Below are positions 35,970 through 44,070 of a stretch of 64,000 nt of DNA, piece by piece (the stretch's first letter is position 1; every line of letters begins with the position of its first letter). Below the pieces are notes generated by a model. That model was not told where the DNA came from and made no database searches. It saw only the letters and a program-made list of their open reading frames with translations. Source of the DNA: Ekhidna sp964289745 (GTDB lineage: Bacteria > Bacteroidota > Bacteroidia > Cytophagales > Cyclobacteriaceae); the NCBI GenBank assembly GCA_964289745.1, contig CAXYMM010000001.1, positions 1,798,001 to 1,862,000 of the forward strand, written 5' to 3'. A program made the translations under genes and the position numbers.

Positions 35970-36072
35970 TTATGATGAAAGTGTGGCTAATGAACTTATT
36001 TTTAGTATTCCTGACTTTTTTCACGAAGCACGCTATTTTCTAGAGCGATTAAAAGCATTTTATGAGACTTGA
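35881..36072 (+). pseudogene. C-terminal part of a HEPN (NTase substrate-binding) protein
   Basis: Another frame inside and beyond the ATPase ORF reads 63 codons after a stop at 35878, with the motif RNKTSHDY (codons from 35950 on), the RX4HXY signature of HEPN toxins, then ANELIFSIPDFFHEARYFLE and a stop at 36072. It matches the C-terminal half of nucleotidyltransferase substrate-binding (HI0074-type) proteins, whose N-terminal half of about 80 residues is missing. The end overlaps the start of the MNT gene by 11 bases, as intact HEPN-MNT pairs often do. It was probably truncated by the deletion that joined it to the ATPase. Confidence 0.72.
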
Positions 36073-37624
36073 AATAGACATTAGCCCTAAAGAACATGAA
36101 ATTGTTATAGGTATTTTACAAAAACACTTAAAGATACCTGCCAAAATTTGGGCATTTGGCAGTCGAGTCAAAAACAAAGCCAAGCGAAATTCCGACTTGG
36201 ATTTGGCCATAGAGTGTTTTCAAAAGGTAGGTGTGGGTTTGTTGACAGACCTAGAAGATGCTTTTACAGATGCGCCCTTGCCTTATAAGGTAGATATTGT
36301 AGTACTGAAGAAGGTTAAACCCGAATTTGAAAACATCATCAACCAATATAAAATACTTTTAACCGTTGTGGGGAATATACCGAAGTTAAGATTTCCTGAG
36401 TTTAGGAATGAATGGGATAAAACTACAATAGGAGCAAATTGCACTCTAAAAGGTCGTATTGGATATAGAGGCTACACAAAACAAGATTTAGTTGAAGAAG
36501 GTAAAGGTGCGTTAGTAATTGGTGGCAAACACATTCAAAATCAGCAACTAGATTTAACTGAACCCACTTTTCTTAAATGGGAAAAATATTATGAATCACT
36601 AGAAATTATGGTTGAAAAAGGTCATATTGTATTTTCACAAAGAGGAAGTTTAGGCGATTGTGCTCTTATTAAAAATGACATTGGTAAAGCAACCATAAAT
36701 CCAAATATGGTGTTGCTAAAAGAAATTACTTGTAATGCAGAATATATGTATTACATCTTAATTGGAAAATATATTCAAAAAGAAGTTAAAAGAATTAGTA
36801 CAAATACAGCAGTTCCAATGCTTTCGCAGAAGCAAATTAAGGAGTTTAATTTTTATATACCTAATCCAAAAGAACAACAACGCATCGCCTCTTGCCTTTC
36901 TGCTTTAGATGCACTTATCACGGCCCACAATGAAAAACTAGCCGCACTTAAAACCCACAAAAAAGGCTTGCTGCAAAACTTGTTTCCCCAAAAAGGGCAA
37001 AAAGTGCCTACCTATCGTTTCCCTGAGTTTAGGAATGATGGGGAGTGGGTGGAGAAGAAGTTAGGACAAGTTGGTGAATTCATTGGTGGAGGAACACCTT
37101 TAACATCTAATTCAGAATATTGGGATGGTGATATTCAATGGTACACACCAACGGAAGTTAAGAGTGGAGTCTTAAATCCAAGTATTAGAACAATTACCAA
37201 AGAAGGACTACAAAATTCATCTGCAAAACTTCTGCCAATAGGTGCAATTCTAATTACCACAAGGGCAACGATTGGAGATGCTGCTATCGCCAATATAGAG
37301 TGCACCACTAATCAAGGGTTTCAATCATTAGTTGTTAATGAATTAGAGCATAATCAATTCTGGTATCATTGGATAGTTTATCACAAAGATGAATTGATAA
37401 GAAGGTCTTCAGGTTCGACTTTTAAAGAAATCGGAAAAACTGAGATAAAGCTTGTACCAACACTCTCTCCTAAAAAAAAAGAACAACAACGCATCGCCTC
37501 TTGCCTTTCTGCTTTAGATGCCCTTATCACCGCCCAAACAGATAAAATCGAAAAGTTACAAAAACACAAAAAGGGCTTGCTGCAGGGTTTGTTTCCGAAA
37601 AATAGGGAGGTAAGAGATGGCTAG
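36062..37624 (+). CDS. MNT nucleotidyltransferase fused to type I specificity subunit HsdS
   Basis: One 520-residue frame with two unrelated parts. Residues 1-100 are a minimal nucleotidyltransferase with GS-x10-DxD (Gly33, Ser34, Asp45, Asp47), the MntA-type antitoxin that modifies its HEPN partner. From IPKLRFPEF at about residue 106 it is a complete HsdS with two different TRDs, divided by EQQRIASCLSALDALIT segments. No stop separates them. A GTG at 36368 (codon 103) would allow HsdS to be made alone. The C-terminus differs from the first hsdS because of a one-base indel near 37597, giving the tail NREVRDG. Confidence 0.85.
   Translation: MRLEIDISPKEHEIVIGILQKHLKIPAKIWAFGSRVKNKAKRNSDLDLAIECFQKVGVGLLTDLEDAFTDAPLPYKVDIVVLKKVKPEFENIINQYKILLTVVGNIPKLRFPEFRNEWDKTTIGANCTLKGRIGYRGYTKQDLVEEGKGALVIGGKHIQNQQLDLTEPTFLKWEKYYESLEIMVEKGHIVFSQRGSLGDCALIKNDIGKATINPNMVLLKEITCNAEYMYYILIGKYIQKEVKRISTNTAVPMLSQKQIKEFNFYIPNPKEQQRIASCLSALDALITAHNEKLAALKTHKKGLLQNLFPQKGQKVPTYRFPEFRNDGEWVEKKLGQVGEFIGGGTPLTSNSEYWDGDIQWYTPTEVKSGVLNPSIRTITKEGLQNSSAKLLPIGAILITTRATIGDAAIANIECTTNQGFQSLVVNELEHNQFWYHWIVYHKDELIRRSSGSTFKEIGKTEIKLVPTLSPKKKEQQRIASCLSALDALITAQTDKIEKLQKHKKGLLQGLFPKNREVRDG
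37481..37623 (+). repeat. Shared hsdS 3' module including downstream ribosome binding site
   Basis: This block repeats 35271-35412 (offset 2210 at the start) with a few substitutions and one indel. It covers the distal conserved region of HsdS, the stop region, AGGGAGG and the ATGGC start of the next gene. A second shared block covers the central region: about 34650-34830 versus 36870-37050. Confidence 0.85.
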
Positions 37625-37916
37625 GAAAATAAATAAAACAAACAATTTTCTTCTTTACACCAATGAAAACGGAGAAGTGAGAGTAGATGTATTGTTAAAA
37701 GATGTTTCCAAAAGCAATATGAGACTTACAACTTAGAAAGAAGCAAAAGTGAGAAAACAAGATGTTACTATTTCCAAAAATTATTTGAATCAAAATGAAA
37801 TGGATACATGAAATAGAATCGTTACCATGTATCTAGATTATGCTGAATTGCAAGCGAAAAACCATCGCCAAATGTTTATGAAAGATTGGCGTGAAAAACT
37901 TCGTAGACTTAGCTAG
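37617..37916 (+). pseudogene. RhuM family protein, decayed
   Basis: ATG at 37617 overlaps the end of hsdS and reads NNFLLYTNENGEVRVDV, the N-terminus of RhuM-type proteins often seen in restriction islands. After 39 codons there is a TAG; the same frame then continues with DVTISKNYLNQNEM, a TGA, and NRIVTMYLDYAELQAKNHRQ, which match the C-terminal end of the family. About 200 middle residues and the true end are missing. It has an internal deletion plus two stops and cannot make the full protein (usual length about 330). Confidence 0.8.
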
Positions 37917-37920
37917 CGTC

Positions 37921-38657
37921 AATTATGTTATGGTAAATAGACGCACTGCTGAACTGATTGGGTTTGGAGATAACCTCCGAGGAGCTATTGGAAAGAGACT
38001 AGATAGTGGTTGAGACGGACTTTCTTTACGAATAAATAGGTGTGATGGAAAACTTCCACCCCCAAAAATTGTAAGACGAATTACAGTATACGACTCTAAT
38101 TGGGCAGCCTTTATTATTTTACGAAGTAGCAATAAAAACGGAAGAAGAATCCGATTCAAGGATTGCCATTGATAAGTGCTAGAAAGTTTGGAATAAGGTC
38201 TATCCTGAATATGTATCTAATTGGCAGTTTTTGAACCAACGACAGGCAGAGGATTATGAAAAAGAACAAAGTTATGGCTAGCCTCATGAATTTATTTGCT
38301 GTGGTCTCAATTTTCATAGCTGTGATCGGGTCTATACGGTCTCATTACTTTCATCACCACCAATGGATCTAAAGAAGTAGGAATAAGAAAGGTGCTTGAG
38401 GCATCGGTAATGCAGATCATCGGTAAATTTTAATCGGAGATTCGTGCTTTAGTTGCATCGGCATTTATCTTCATGGCATCCGCTTTATTTTACATAATGA
38501 ATGAGTGGTTGGATAGCGATCGCTTTAGAATAAGTATTGGGTCAAGTTTGTTATTCTTGCTTTTTCGATAACAGCTTTGATTGCGATTGCGATCGAAAGT
38601 TGTAGAACCATAAGTGCTGATCTTATAATTCCCACAAGAACGGTGAAAGATATGTAG
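37921..38657 (+). pseudogene. FtsX/MacB-type ABC transporter permease, decayed 3' part
   Basis: Frame-shifted fragments line up with the C-terminal third of the ~800-residue Bacteroidota permeases: VNRRTAELIGFGDN and AIGKRLD, then NWAAFIILRSS, VWNKVYPEYVSNWQFLNQ, SLMNLFAVVSIFIAVIGS, GSKEVGIRKVLEASVMQIIG, then FIFMASALFYIMNEWLD and ITALIAIAIE. At least five stops or frameshifts are present. The 5' two thirds are gone; the RhuM remnant abuts the break. It suggests the island replaced part of an old permease gene. Confidence 0.75.
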
Positions 38658-38722
38658 AGAGGTACTATACTTTGAATATATTTGGAGTTTCTGTTTAAAA
38701 AACGGGTCGCCTTTGTCAATTT

Positions 38723-40207
38723 ATGAGCAAAGAACAATTTAGTAATAGATGGGGTATTGTATTTGCAGCACTTGGTATGGCTATCGGTGCTGGAAATTTA
38801 TGGAGATTTCCCCGTCTGGCGGGTCAGTATGGGGGTTCCTTTATTTTGCTGTGGATTTTATTTCTCTTCATCTGGTCTATACCTCTTCTGCTATCAGAGT
38901 TTGCAATTGGTAAAAAGTATAAGAAAGGAGTTATCGGTTCTTTTGCCCGGTTCACAGACAAGAAGTATACTTGGATGGGCTTCTTTATTACCGTATGCAC
39001 ACTTGGGATAGGCTTCTACTATTCTGTGGTTACTGCCTGGGCCTTTCGATACCTACATTTTTCTTTGAAAAACCTCTTTAGTAAAGAAACTCTGAAGGAA
39101 ACGTTAAATAATAATCCAAACTACTTGGATGATTTTTGGATGAGTATTGCAAATCAGAATCAGGCTACCGTATTAGTTTACATTACAGTGATTCTTATTG
39201 CTTCATTTATCCTTATTAGAGGTGTGAAAAACGGATTAGAAATGGCAAATAAGCTTTTAATCCCTAGTCTTTTTATTTTACTCCTAATCATCGTGATCAT
39301 ATCGCTATCGATGGAGGGTGGCTTGAGAGGGCTGGAGTATATGTTTGCGATCGACATAAGTCTGTTTTCTAACCCAACAATATGGATTGAGGCATTATCG
39401 CAATCTGCATGGAGTACAGGGGCAGGGTGGGGACTTATGATGACACTATCTGCTTTTTCTCGCGATAATGAAGATGTAACCTTAAATACTTTCATTGGAG
39501 CCTTTGGAAACAATACGGCTTCCCTGCTCGCAGGAATGGCCATCCTTCCTGCTGTATTTGCTTTGGCACCTTCTGATGTAGAAGCTATTAGTTTTCTACA
39601 AAAGGGAAACCAGGCACTAACTTTTACCGTTATTCCTCTATTGTTTTCCAACGTACCAGCAGGCGATTATTTGTCATTATTGTTTTTTCTGGCACTTTTT
39701 GTAGCGGCATTTAGTTCACTTCTCCCTATGATCAAGCTGTTCCTTCAAAATGCGTTGGATTTGGAATTATCCAACCAAAAAACACTCCTATTGGTCGTCG
39801 TTTTTTTCATCATTTTTGGTTTTCCTTCCGCATGGTCTCTGGATTTCTTTTCCAATCAGGACTGGGTATGGGGTGTCGGACTTATCGTAACAGGTCTATT
39901 TATTATGATAGGTGTCGCCTTGAATAAACCAGCTGATTTTAAGCAAGAGGCTATCGATGCAGGTTCTGATTTTATACTTTCAACACGATTTTTTGTAGTG
40001 GCTATCTATGTCAATATCATAGTAGCCATATTCCTCATCTATTGGTGGCTTTCTCAGGACTTTAGTTCCACTTGGTTAGATGAAAATGGAAATTGGGATT
40101 TTTTCGGTACTTACAGCAATGCATCCACCATTACTCAATGGGTTGGAGTCATGGTATTAGGTATAACCCTTAATAAATTTTTATATAAAAAATTTGCAAA
40201 AAGATGA
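38723..40207 (+). CDS. Sodium-dependent (NSS/SNF family) transporter
   Basis: A 494-residue secondary transporter with 11-12 membrane segments. The first helix has WGIVFAALGMAIGAGNLWRFPR, the unwound sodium/substrate site of NSS proteins. Later come SAWSTGAGWGLMMTLSAFSR and GNNTASLLAGMAILPAVFAL. NSS proteins take up amino acids or similar compounds with Na+. Its stop codon overlaps (ATGA) the start of a 34-residue MetS-like small subunit, which favours amino acid uptake of the MetPS kind (methionine, alanine). TATATTTG at 38677-38684 may be its -7 element. Confidence 0.93.
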   Translation: MSKEQFSNRWGIVFAALGMAIGAGNLWRFPRLAGQYGGSFILLWILFLFIWSIPLLLSEFAIGKKYKKGVIGSFARFTDKKYTWMGFFITVCTLGIGFYYSVVTAWAFRYLHFSLKNLFSKETLKETLNNNPNYLDDFWMSIANQNQATVLVYITVILIASFILIRGVKNGLEMANKLLIPSLFILLLIIVIISLSMEGGLRGLEYMFAIDISLFSNPTIWIEALSQSAWSTGAGWGLMMTLSAFSRDNEDVTLNTFIGAFGNNTASLLAGMAILPAVFALAPSDVEAISFLQKGNQALTFTVIPLLFSNVPAGDYLSLLFFLALFVAAFSSLLPMIKLFLQNALDLELSNQKTLLLVVVFFIIFGFPSAWSLDFFSNQDWVWGVGLIVTGLFIMIGVALNKPADFKQEAIDAGSDFILSTRFFVVAIYVNIIVAIFLIYWWLSQDFSSTWLDENGNWDFFGTYSNASTITQWVGVMVLGITLNKFLYKKFAKR

Positions 40208-40308
40208 GTTTAGGAGCTATATTAAGTATGATACTAATTCTCACCATTATCATTGGTGGGTTTATTTTTTTTCTTTCAGAAGCTATTAAAAATGAACGTA
40301 ATGGATAA
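40204..40308 (+). CDS. MetS-like small subunit of NSS transporter
   Basis: A 34-residue protein starting MSLGAILSMILILTIIIGG, followed by FIFFLSEAIKNE and a stop. It is one hydrophobic helix with a short charged C-terminus. The ATG overlaps the transporter stop by four bases (ATGA), and its own end overlaps the next gene. In Corynebacterium the NSS protein MetP needs the small MetS protein for methionine uptake, and similar short ORFs follow NSS genes elsewhere. The assignment depends on size, helix and position rather than on sequence identity. Confidence 0.7.
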   Translation: MSLGAILSMILILTIIIGGFIFFLSEAIKNERNG

Positions 40309-40771
40309 AATTGATCCGCTAAATCAGGTTGCGAAATTTCACACCACCTTCCAGCATCCCATTTTACAATCCCCACAAATTCCTTCAGAAGCCAGATGCG
40401 ACCTGAGAGTGTCGTTGATTGCGGAGGAGTTGGATGAACTCAAAGAAGCAATAGAAAATAATGATCTTGTAGAAGTGGCTGATGCATTGTGCGATATTCA
40501 GTACGTCCTCTCAGGTGCGGTGCTAGAGTTTGGGTTGGGGGATAAATTCAAAGCGCTTTTCGAAGAAGTGCAACGATCCAACATGAGCAAAGCATGTAGT
40601 TCAGAGGAGGAAGCCAAACAAACAGTAGCTCACTATAAGGCTGAAAAAGATATAAATGCTTATTATGAGGAACGAGAGGGAAAATGGCTGGTTTATAGAG
40701 TTGGCGATAACAAAACCTTAAAGTCCATTAATTACTCTCCAGCAAACCTAAAATTGATTTTGGCGAAGTAA
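40301..40771 (+). CDS. All-alpha NTP pyrophosphohydrolase (MazG/PRA-PH-like)
   Basis: A 156-residue cytoplasmic protein of the all-alpha NTP-pyrophosphatase superfamily. It has the metal-binding EExxE pattern in AEELDELKEAIE and the following ExxD pattern in VADALCDIQYVL. Members hydrolyse nucleoside triphosphates to monophosphate and pyrophosphate; substrate unknown. The frame extends upstream to 40253, but that part overlaps the MetS-like gene and is not protein-like, so I place the start at MDKIDPLNQVAKFH (40301); MNVMDK at 40292 is the alternative. The gene overlaps the MetS-like gene by 8 bases. Confidence 0.85.
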   Translation: MDKIDPLNQVAKFHTTFQHPILQSPQIPSEARCDLRVSLIAEELDELKEAIENNDLVEVADALCDIQYVLSGAVLEFGLGDKFKALFEEVQRSNMSKACSSEEEAKQTVAHYKAEKDINAYYEEREGKWLVYRVGDNKTLKSINYSPANLKLILAK

Positions 40772-40802
40772 AAAGGCAGTCCAAAGCAGATTGCCTCTTT
40801 TA
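40771..40802. terminator. Terminator after the NTP pyrophosphohydrolase gene
   Basis: AGGCAGTC pairs with GATTGCCT (one wobble) around a short loop, with A-rich and T-rich flanks on both sides, so it can serve both this gene and the convergent lipocalin-like gene. Confidence 0.65.
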
Positions 40803-40820
40803 GGATCAAGCGGAAAACGC

Positions 40821-41285
40821 TCAATCAATTTTTGCCATGTAGACATTCCTGTCTTTCTCTTGTTCATCCGTAATGAGAATCCCATCTATCAGCTTCCATT
40901 CTTCGGCTGAGGCATCTATCTTCAGGTTATCATTATTCTCAAGGTCTTCTATCAAGAGATATCCTTTATTATTAATGAACCAACTCCCACGCCCTGTTTC
41001 TGATTCGTCGTATGCATTGACGGTAATTTTTAGCTTATTGTTTTCCTGAAATTCAAAGTATATATCAATATCATCAATGATACCTCCAACAAACCCGGAT
41101 AAAGTTTTGATGAATATTTCTTCCATCATGGTGTCAGATTCATCTGCTTCTTGCTTCATGACCTCTTCTACATTCATTACAAGCTTCCATGTGCCAATTA
41201 CGTCTCTCTTTTTTAACCTCTGTCCATAGGTCGAGAAGCTAAAAAGGAAAACTGATAGGATAATAATAATTTTTTTCATTTTCAT
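40821..41285 (-). CDS. Secreted lipocalin-like protein
   Basis: A 154-residue protein with a clear signal peptide (MKMKKIIIILSVFLFSFSTYG-Q type). The mature part starts with a DVIGTWKLVM motif, as in lipocalin-like proteins of Bacteroidota, followed by beta-strand-rich sequence (YFEFQENNKLKIT, GSWFINNKGYLLIE). Function unknown. It converges with the NTP pyrophosphohydrolase gene and is divergent from ffh. Confidence 0.65.
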   Translation of the reverse strand: MKMKKIIIILSVFLFSFSTYGQRLKKRDVIGTWKLVMNVEEVMKQEADESDTMMEEIFIKTLSGFVGGIIDDIDIYFEFQENNKLKITVNAYDESETGRGSWFINNKGYLLIEDLENNDNLKIDASAEEWKLIDGILITDEQEKDRNVYMAKID

Positions 41286-41401
41286 TTAATAGTATGTTGT
41301 AATACAAGGTACTTTTTATACTGAAAAAATGAAGAAAGGTTACCTTAAATTAAAAACCAGTTTCAGGATTCGTTAAATTTGAAGTTCATTGAAAAAAAGA
41401 A

Positions 41402-42730
41402 ATGTTTGACAATTTAAGTATTAAGCTAGATAGAGCCTTTAAAACCCTAAAAGGACAAGGTCAAATTACGGAAATTAATATTGCGAGTACGGTAAAGGAA
41501 ATTCGCCGTGCACTCGTTGATGCTGATGTTAATTACAAAGTAGCAAAAGAAGTCACCGATAGAATAAAGGATAAAGCCCTAGGCAGAGATGTGTTAATCT
41601 CCGTTTCTCCGGGTCAGCTACTCACTAAAATTGTTGCCGAGGAACTTACCCTTTTGATGGGAGAGCATAACGTACCCATCAATTTCGATGGTAGTCCTAA
41701 TATAATTTTGATTTCAGGGCTACAAGGATCAGGTAAAACAACCTTTACTGGAAAACTTGCAAGCCTCTTAAAAAAGCAAGGAAAGACAGTGCTTTTGGTA
41801 GCCTGTGATATTTACAGGCCAGCAGCTATAGCCCAACTCAAAGTGCTTGGCGAGCAAGTAGGAGTTGAAGTATATGCCGAGCCAGAAAACAAAGAAGCGG
41901 TTAAAATCGCTAAGAATGCGATTAAGTTCGCCAAGGAAAATGGCAAGAAAACGGTCATTATCGATACAGCCGGACGTTTAGCAGTAGACGAGCAAATGAT
42001 GAATGAAATTTCTGAGTTGAAAAAAGCTGTTAACCCTGCGGAGACTCTTTTTGTCGTTGATTCGATGACTGGACAAGATGCGGTGAATACTGCCGCTATA
42101 TTCAATGATCGTCTCGACTTTAATGGTGTTGTATTAACAAAGCTGGATGGTGACACCCGGGGTGGTGCCGCACTGTCTATTCGAAGAGAGGTAAACAAGC
42201 CAATCAAATATATTTCCACAGGGGAAAAGATGGATGCTATTGATCTTTTCCATCCAGATCGTATGGCCAACAGAATTCTTGGTATGGGAGACGTGGTGAG
42301 TCTTGTGGAAAGAGCTCAGCAAGCATACGATGAGGAGGAGGCAAGAAAGATCAATAAAAAGATTAGAGCCAATCAGTTTGACTTCAATGATTTCCTCAAG
42401 CAAATGGAACAAATGAAAAAGATGGGGGGCATGAAAGACCTAATAGGCATGATTCCCGGGGTAGGTAAAGCCATGAAAGGGGTAAATATCGATGATGATT
42501 CTTTTAAGCCCATTGAAGCGATCATAAAATCCATGACTCCTAAAGAACGGACTCAACCAGAAATCTTAAATAGTTCCAGAAAAAAACGAATAGCAAACGG
42601 TAGTGGCACAAATGTTCAAGAAGTTAATCAACTTTTAAAGCAATTTGAACAGATGCGCAAGATGATGAAGATGATGAATAAACAGGGTAGTAATCGCGCC
42701 TTAGCAAACATGATTGAAGGAATGAAATAG
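41402..42730 (+). CDS. ffh: Signal recognition particle protein Ffh
   Basis: The 442-residue GTPase of the signal recognition particle, which delivers nascent membrane and secreted proteins to the translocon. It has the N domain (residues 1-90), the G domain with GLQGSGKTTFTGKLA, DIYRPAAIAQLK, DTAGRL, TKLDGDTRGGAAL, and a C-terminal Met-rich M domain (MEQMKKMGGMKDLIGMIPG, and the MRKMMKMM helix) that binds 4.5S RNA and signal peptides. TAAATTTG at 41374-41381 is a possible -7 promoter element. No 4.5S RNA gene was recognised near it. Confidence 0.98.
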   Translation: MFDNLSIKLDRAFKTLKGQGQITEINIASTVKEIRRALVDADVNYKVAKEVTDRIKDKALGRDVLISVSPGQLLTKIVAEELTLLMGEHNVPINFDGSPNIILISGLQGSGKTTFTGKLASLLKKQGKTVLLVACDIYRPAAIAQLKVLGEQVGVEVYAEPENKEAVKIAKNAIKFAKENGKKTVIIDTAGRLAVDEQMMNEISELKKAVNPAETLFVVDSMTGQDAVNTAAIFNDRLDFNGVVLTKLDGDTRGGAALSIRREVNKPIKYISTGEKMDAIDLFHPDRMANRILGMGDVVSLVERAQQAYDEEEARKINKKIRANQFDFNDFLKQMEQMKKMGGMKDLIGMIPGVGKAMKGVNIDDDSFKPIEAIIKSMTPKERTQPEILNSSRKKRIANGSGTNVQEVNQLLKQFEQMRKMMKMMNKQGSNRALANMIEGMK

Positions 42731-43158
42731 GCTATTCCACTAAATCCCTATTCCTTATAATGAATGAGCCAACAATTCAAAGAATACCTCCTATATTATT
42801 CAAAATGGAGCATCTTCATTCATTAATATCATATTATCAATGAAATTGAAATAGATGTTTTAACTTTTAGTATAATTTTTTAAATAATAAGATCAAAAAA
42901 ATCTAAGTCTGCTGAAAAGCAAGAATCTGTCTTAGTATCCATCAAGTTTAAGATATCCATCGCTAATCTGAACATTTGAAAAAAAAATTAAGATGTTAGA
43001 GAAAATAAAAAAAAAACTATATTCGCCACCGAATTTTTTTTATAATACAAACTTAGAATTGAGGAGAATTATTTTACTACCTAAAGTTGGATGCTTTCGT
43101 AAGACGAAATTTACTAAAATATATTCCTCTATTTTTTTAAAATTGACAAATTAATTTT
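42731..43158. other. 428-base AT-rich intergenic region
   Basis: Very AT-rich, without a recognisable gene, tRNA or terminator. It separates ffh from an outer-membrane-type protein gene. Confidence 0.6.
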
Positions 43159-44067
43159 ATGACACAAAAAAGAACCATTTTACTGTACTTTTTAATTTTT
43201 CTCTTAATAGGGAAAGCCAAAATAGTGCAGGCACAGACTAACAATAGTCTGTCAAAAATCGAAGAACCTTCTCTGAGTAAGAAAGAATTGCGTAAGCAAA
43301 TTCCAAAATACTATAAAATTGCTCCAGGTGTATCTACTTCTAGCTTTAGAGATTTTGCAACTTCGCCACTTATTTATCGGGGTGCAGTACCTTTCGTTTC
43401 AGTTGCTCGTCTTAAACTTGGCGATAATAGAGAAACGGAATTTGGATTTTCCAATTCGAGTGGAGCTTACAAGACGAAGTTTAATGATTATACTACGATA
43501 AGTAAGGTAACTAGAGTCGAATTCTATTATTCTCAATTATATAAAATAGGTCTTATTAATTCAGAAAAATATAATGCGAAAGCTGGATTTCTTTTGACTG
43601 GAAATTTTAATATAAGAAAAAATCCATCATTGTTAAATAATGGAGCAGGAATTGAAGCTTTTGCCAATCTATTGGGGTCAATAAAAATTACTAGAGATAT
43701 CAGTCGTACGTCCTCACGTGAAAAAAAGTTTTTGTTCGTAAGATATAAATTGAAAGAAAGGAAACGAAATCTAGCCTTTAGGTTAAACATCGGGCTAGTG
43801 AATAGTTCACTTAGAAATGGTTATGCCTATTTGGATCAATCTGGTGCCTTAAATGACCCTAAAGTGCTTGATGACTACAAGTTCAAAATATTTTCAGGGT
43901 TTAAAGCGAGTAGCAGTTTGGATTACACCGTTTACCTGAAAAATAAAAATGCTTTTCAAATATCATATGTATGGGATGCTTACTCAACAGGAGGAGACCT
44001 AGATAAATTTGAAATGGCACATCATGTCTTAAGATTTGCCCTGCTTTTTAACTCAAATAATAGATAA
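43159..44067 (+). CDS. Hypothetical exported protein, probably outer-membrane beta-barrel
   Basis: A 302-residue protein with a signal peptide (to about residue 26, VQAQ). The mature part has alternating hydrophobic and polar residues and many aromatic residues, as in beta-strands, and ends MAHHVLRFALLFNSNNR. I do not recognise a named family. It is followed after 3 bases by an S41 peptidase lipoprotein, so the two are likely cotranscribed. Membrane-barrel status is inferred from composition. Confidence 0.65.
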   Translation: MTQKRTILLYFLIFLLIGKAKIVQAQTNNSLSKIEEPSLSKKELRKQIPKYYKIAPGVSTSSFRDFATSPLIYRGAVPFVSVARLKLGDNRETEFGFSNSSGAYKTKFNDYTTISKVTRVEFYYSQLYKIGLINSEKYNAKAGFLLTGNFNIRKNPSLLNNGAGIEAFANLLGSIKITRDISRTSSREKKFLFVRYKLKERKRNLAFRLNIGLVNSSLRNGYAYLDQSGALNDPKVLDDYKFKIFSGFKASSSLDYTVYLKNKNAFQISYVWDAYSTGGDLDKFEMAHHVLRFALLFNSNNR

Positions 44068-44070
44068 ATC

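Noticed and set aside
34176..37623. Possibility that the repeats form a CRISPR array or tandem phage repeats
   Set aside because: The repeats are long, coding and few, and correspond exactly to HsdS domains.
40253..40300. Longer N-terminus of the NTP pyrophosphohydrolase
   Set aside because: The region codes for the MetS-like peptide in another frame; homologue-like sequence starts at MDKIDPLNQV.
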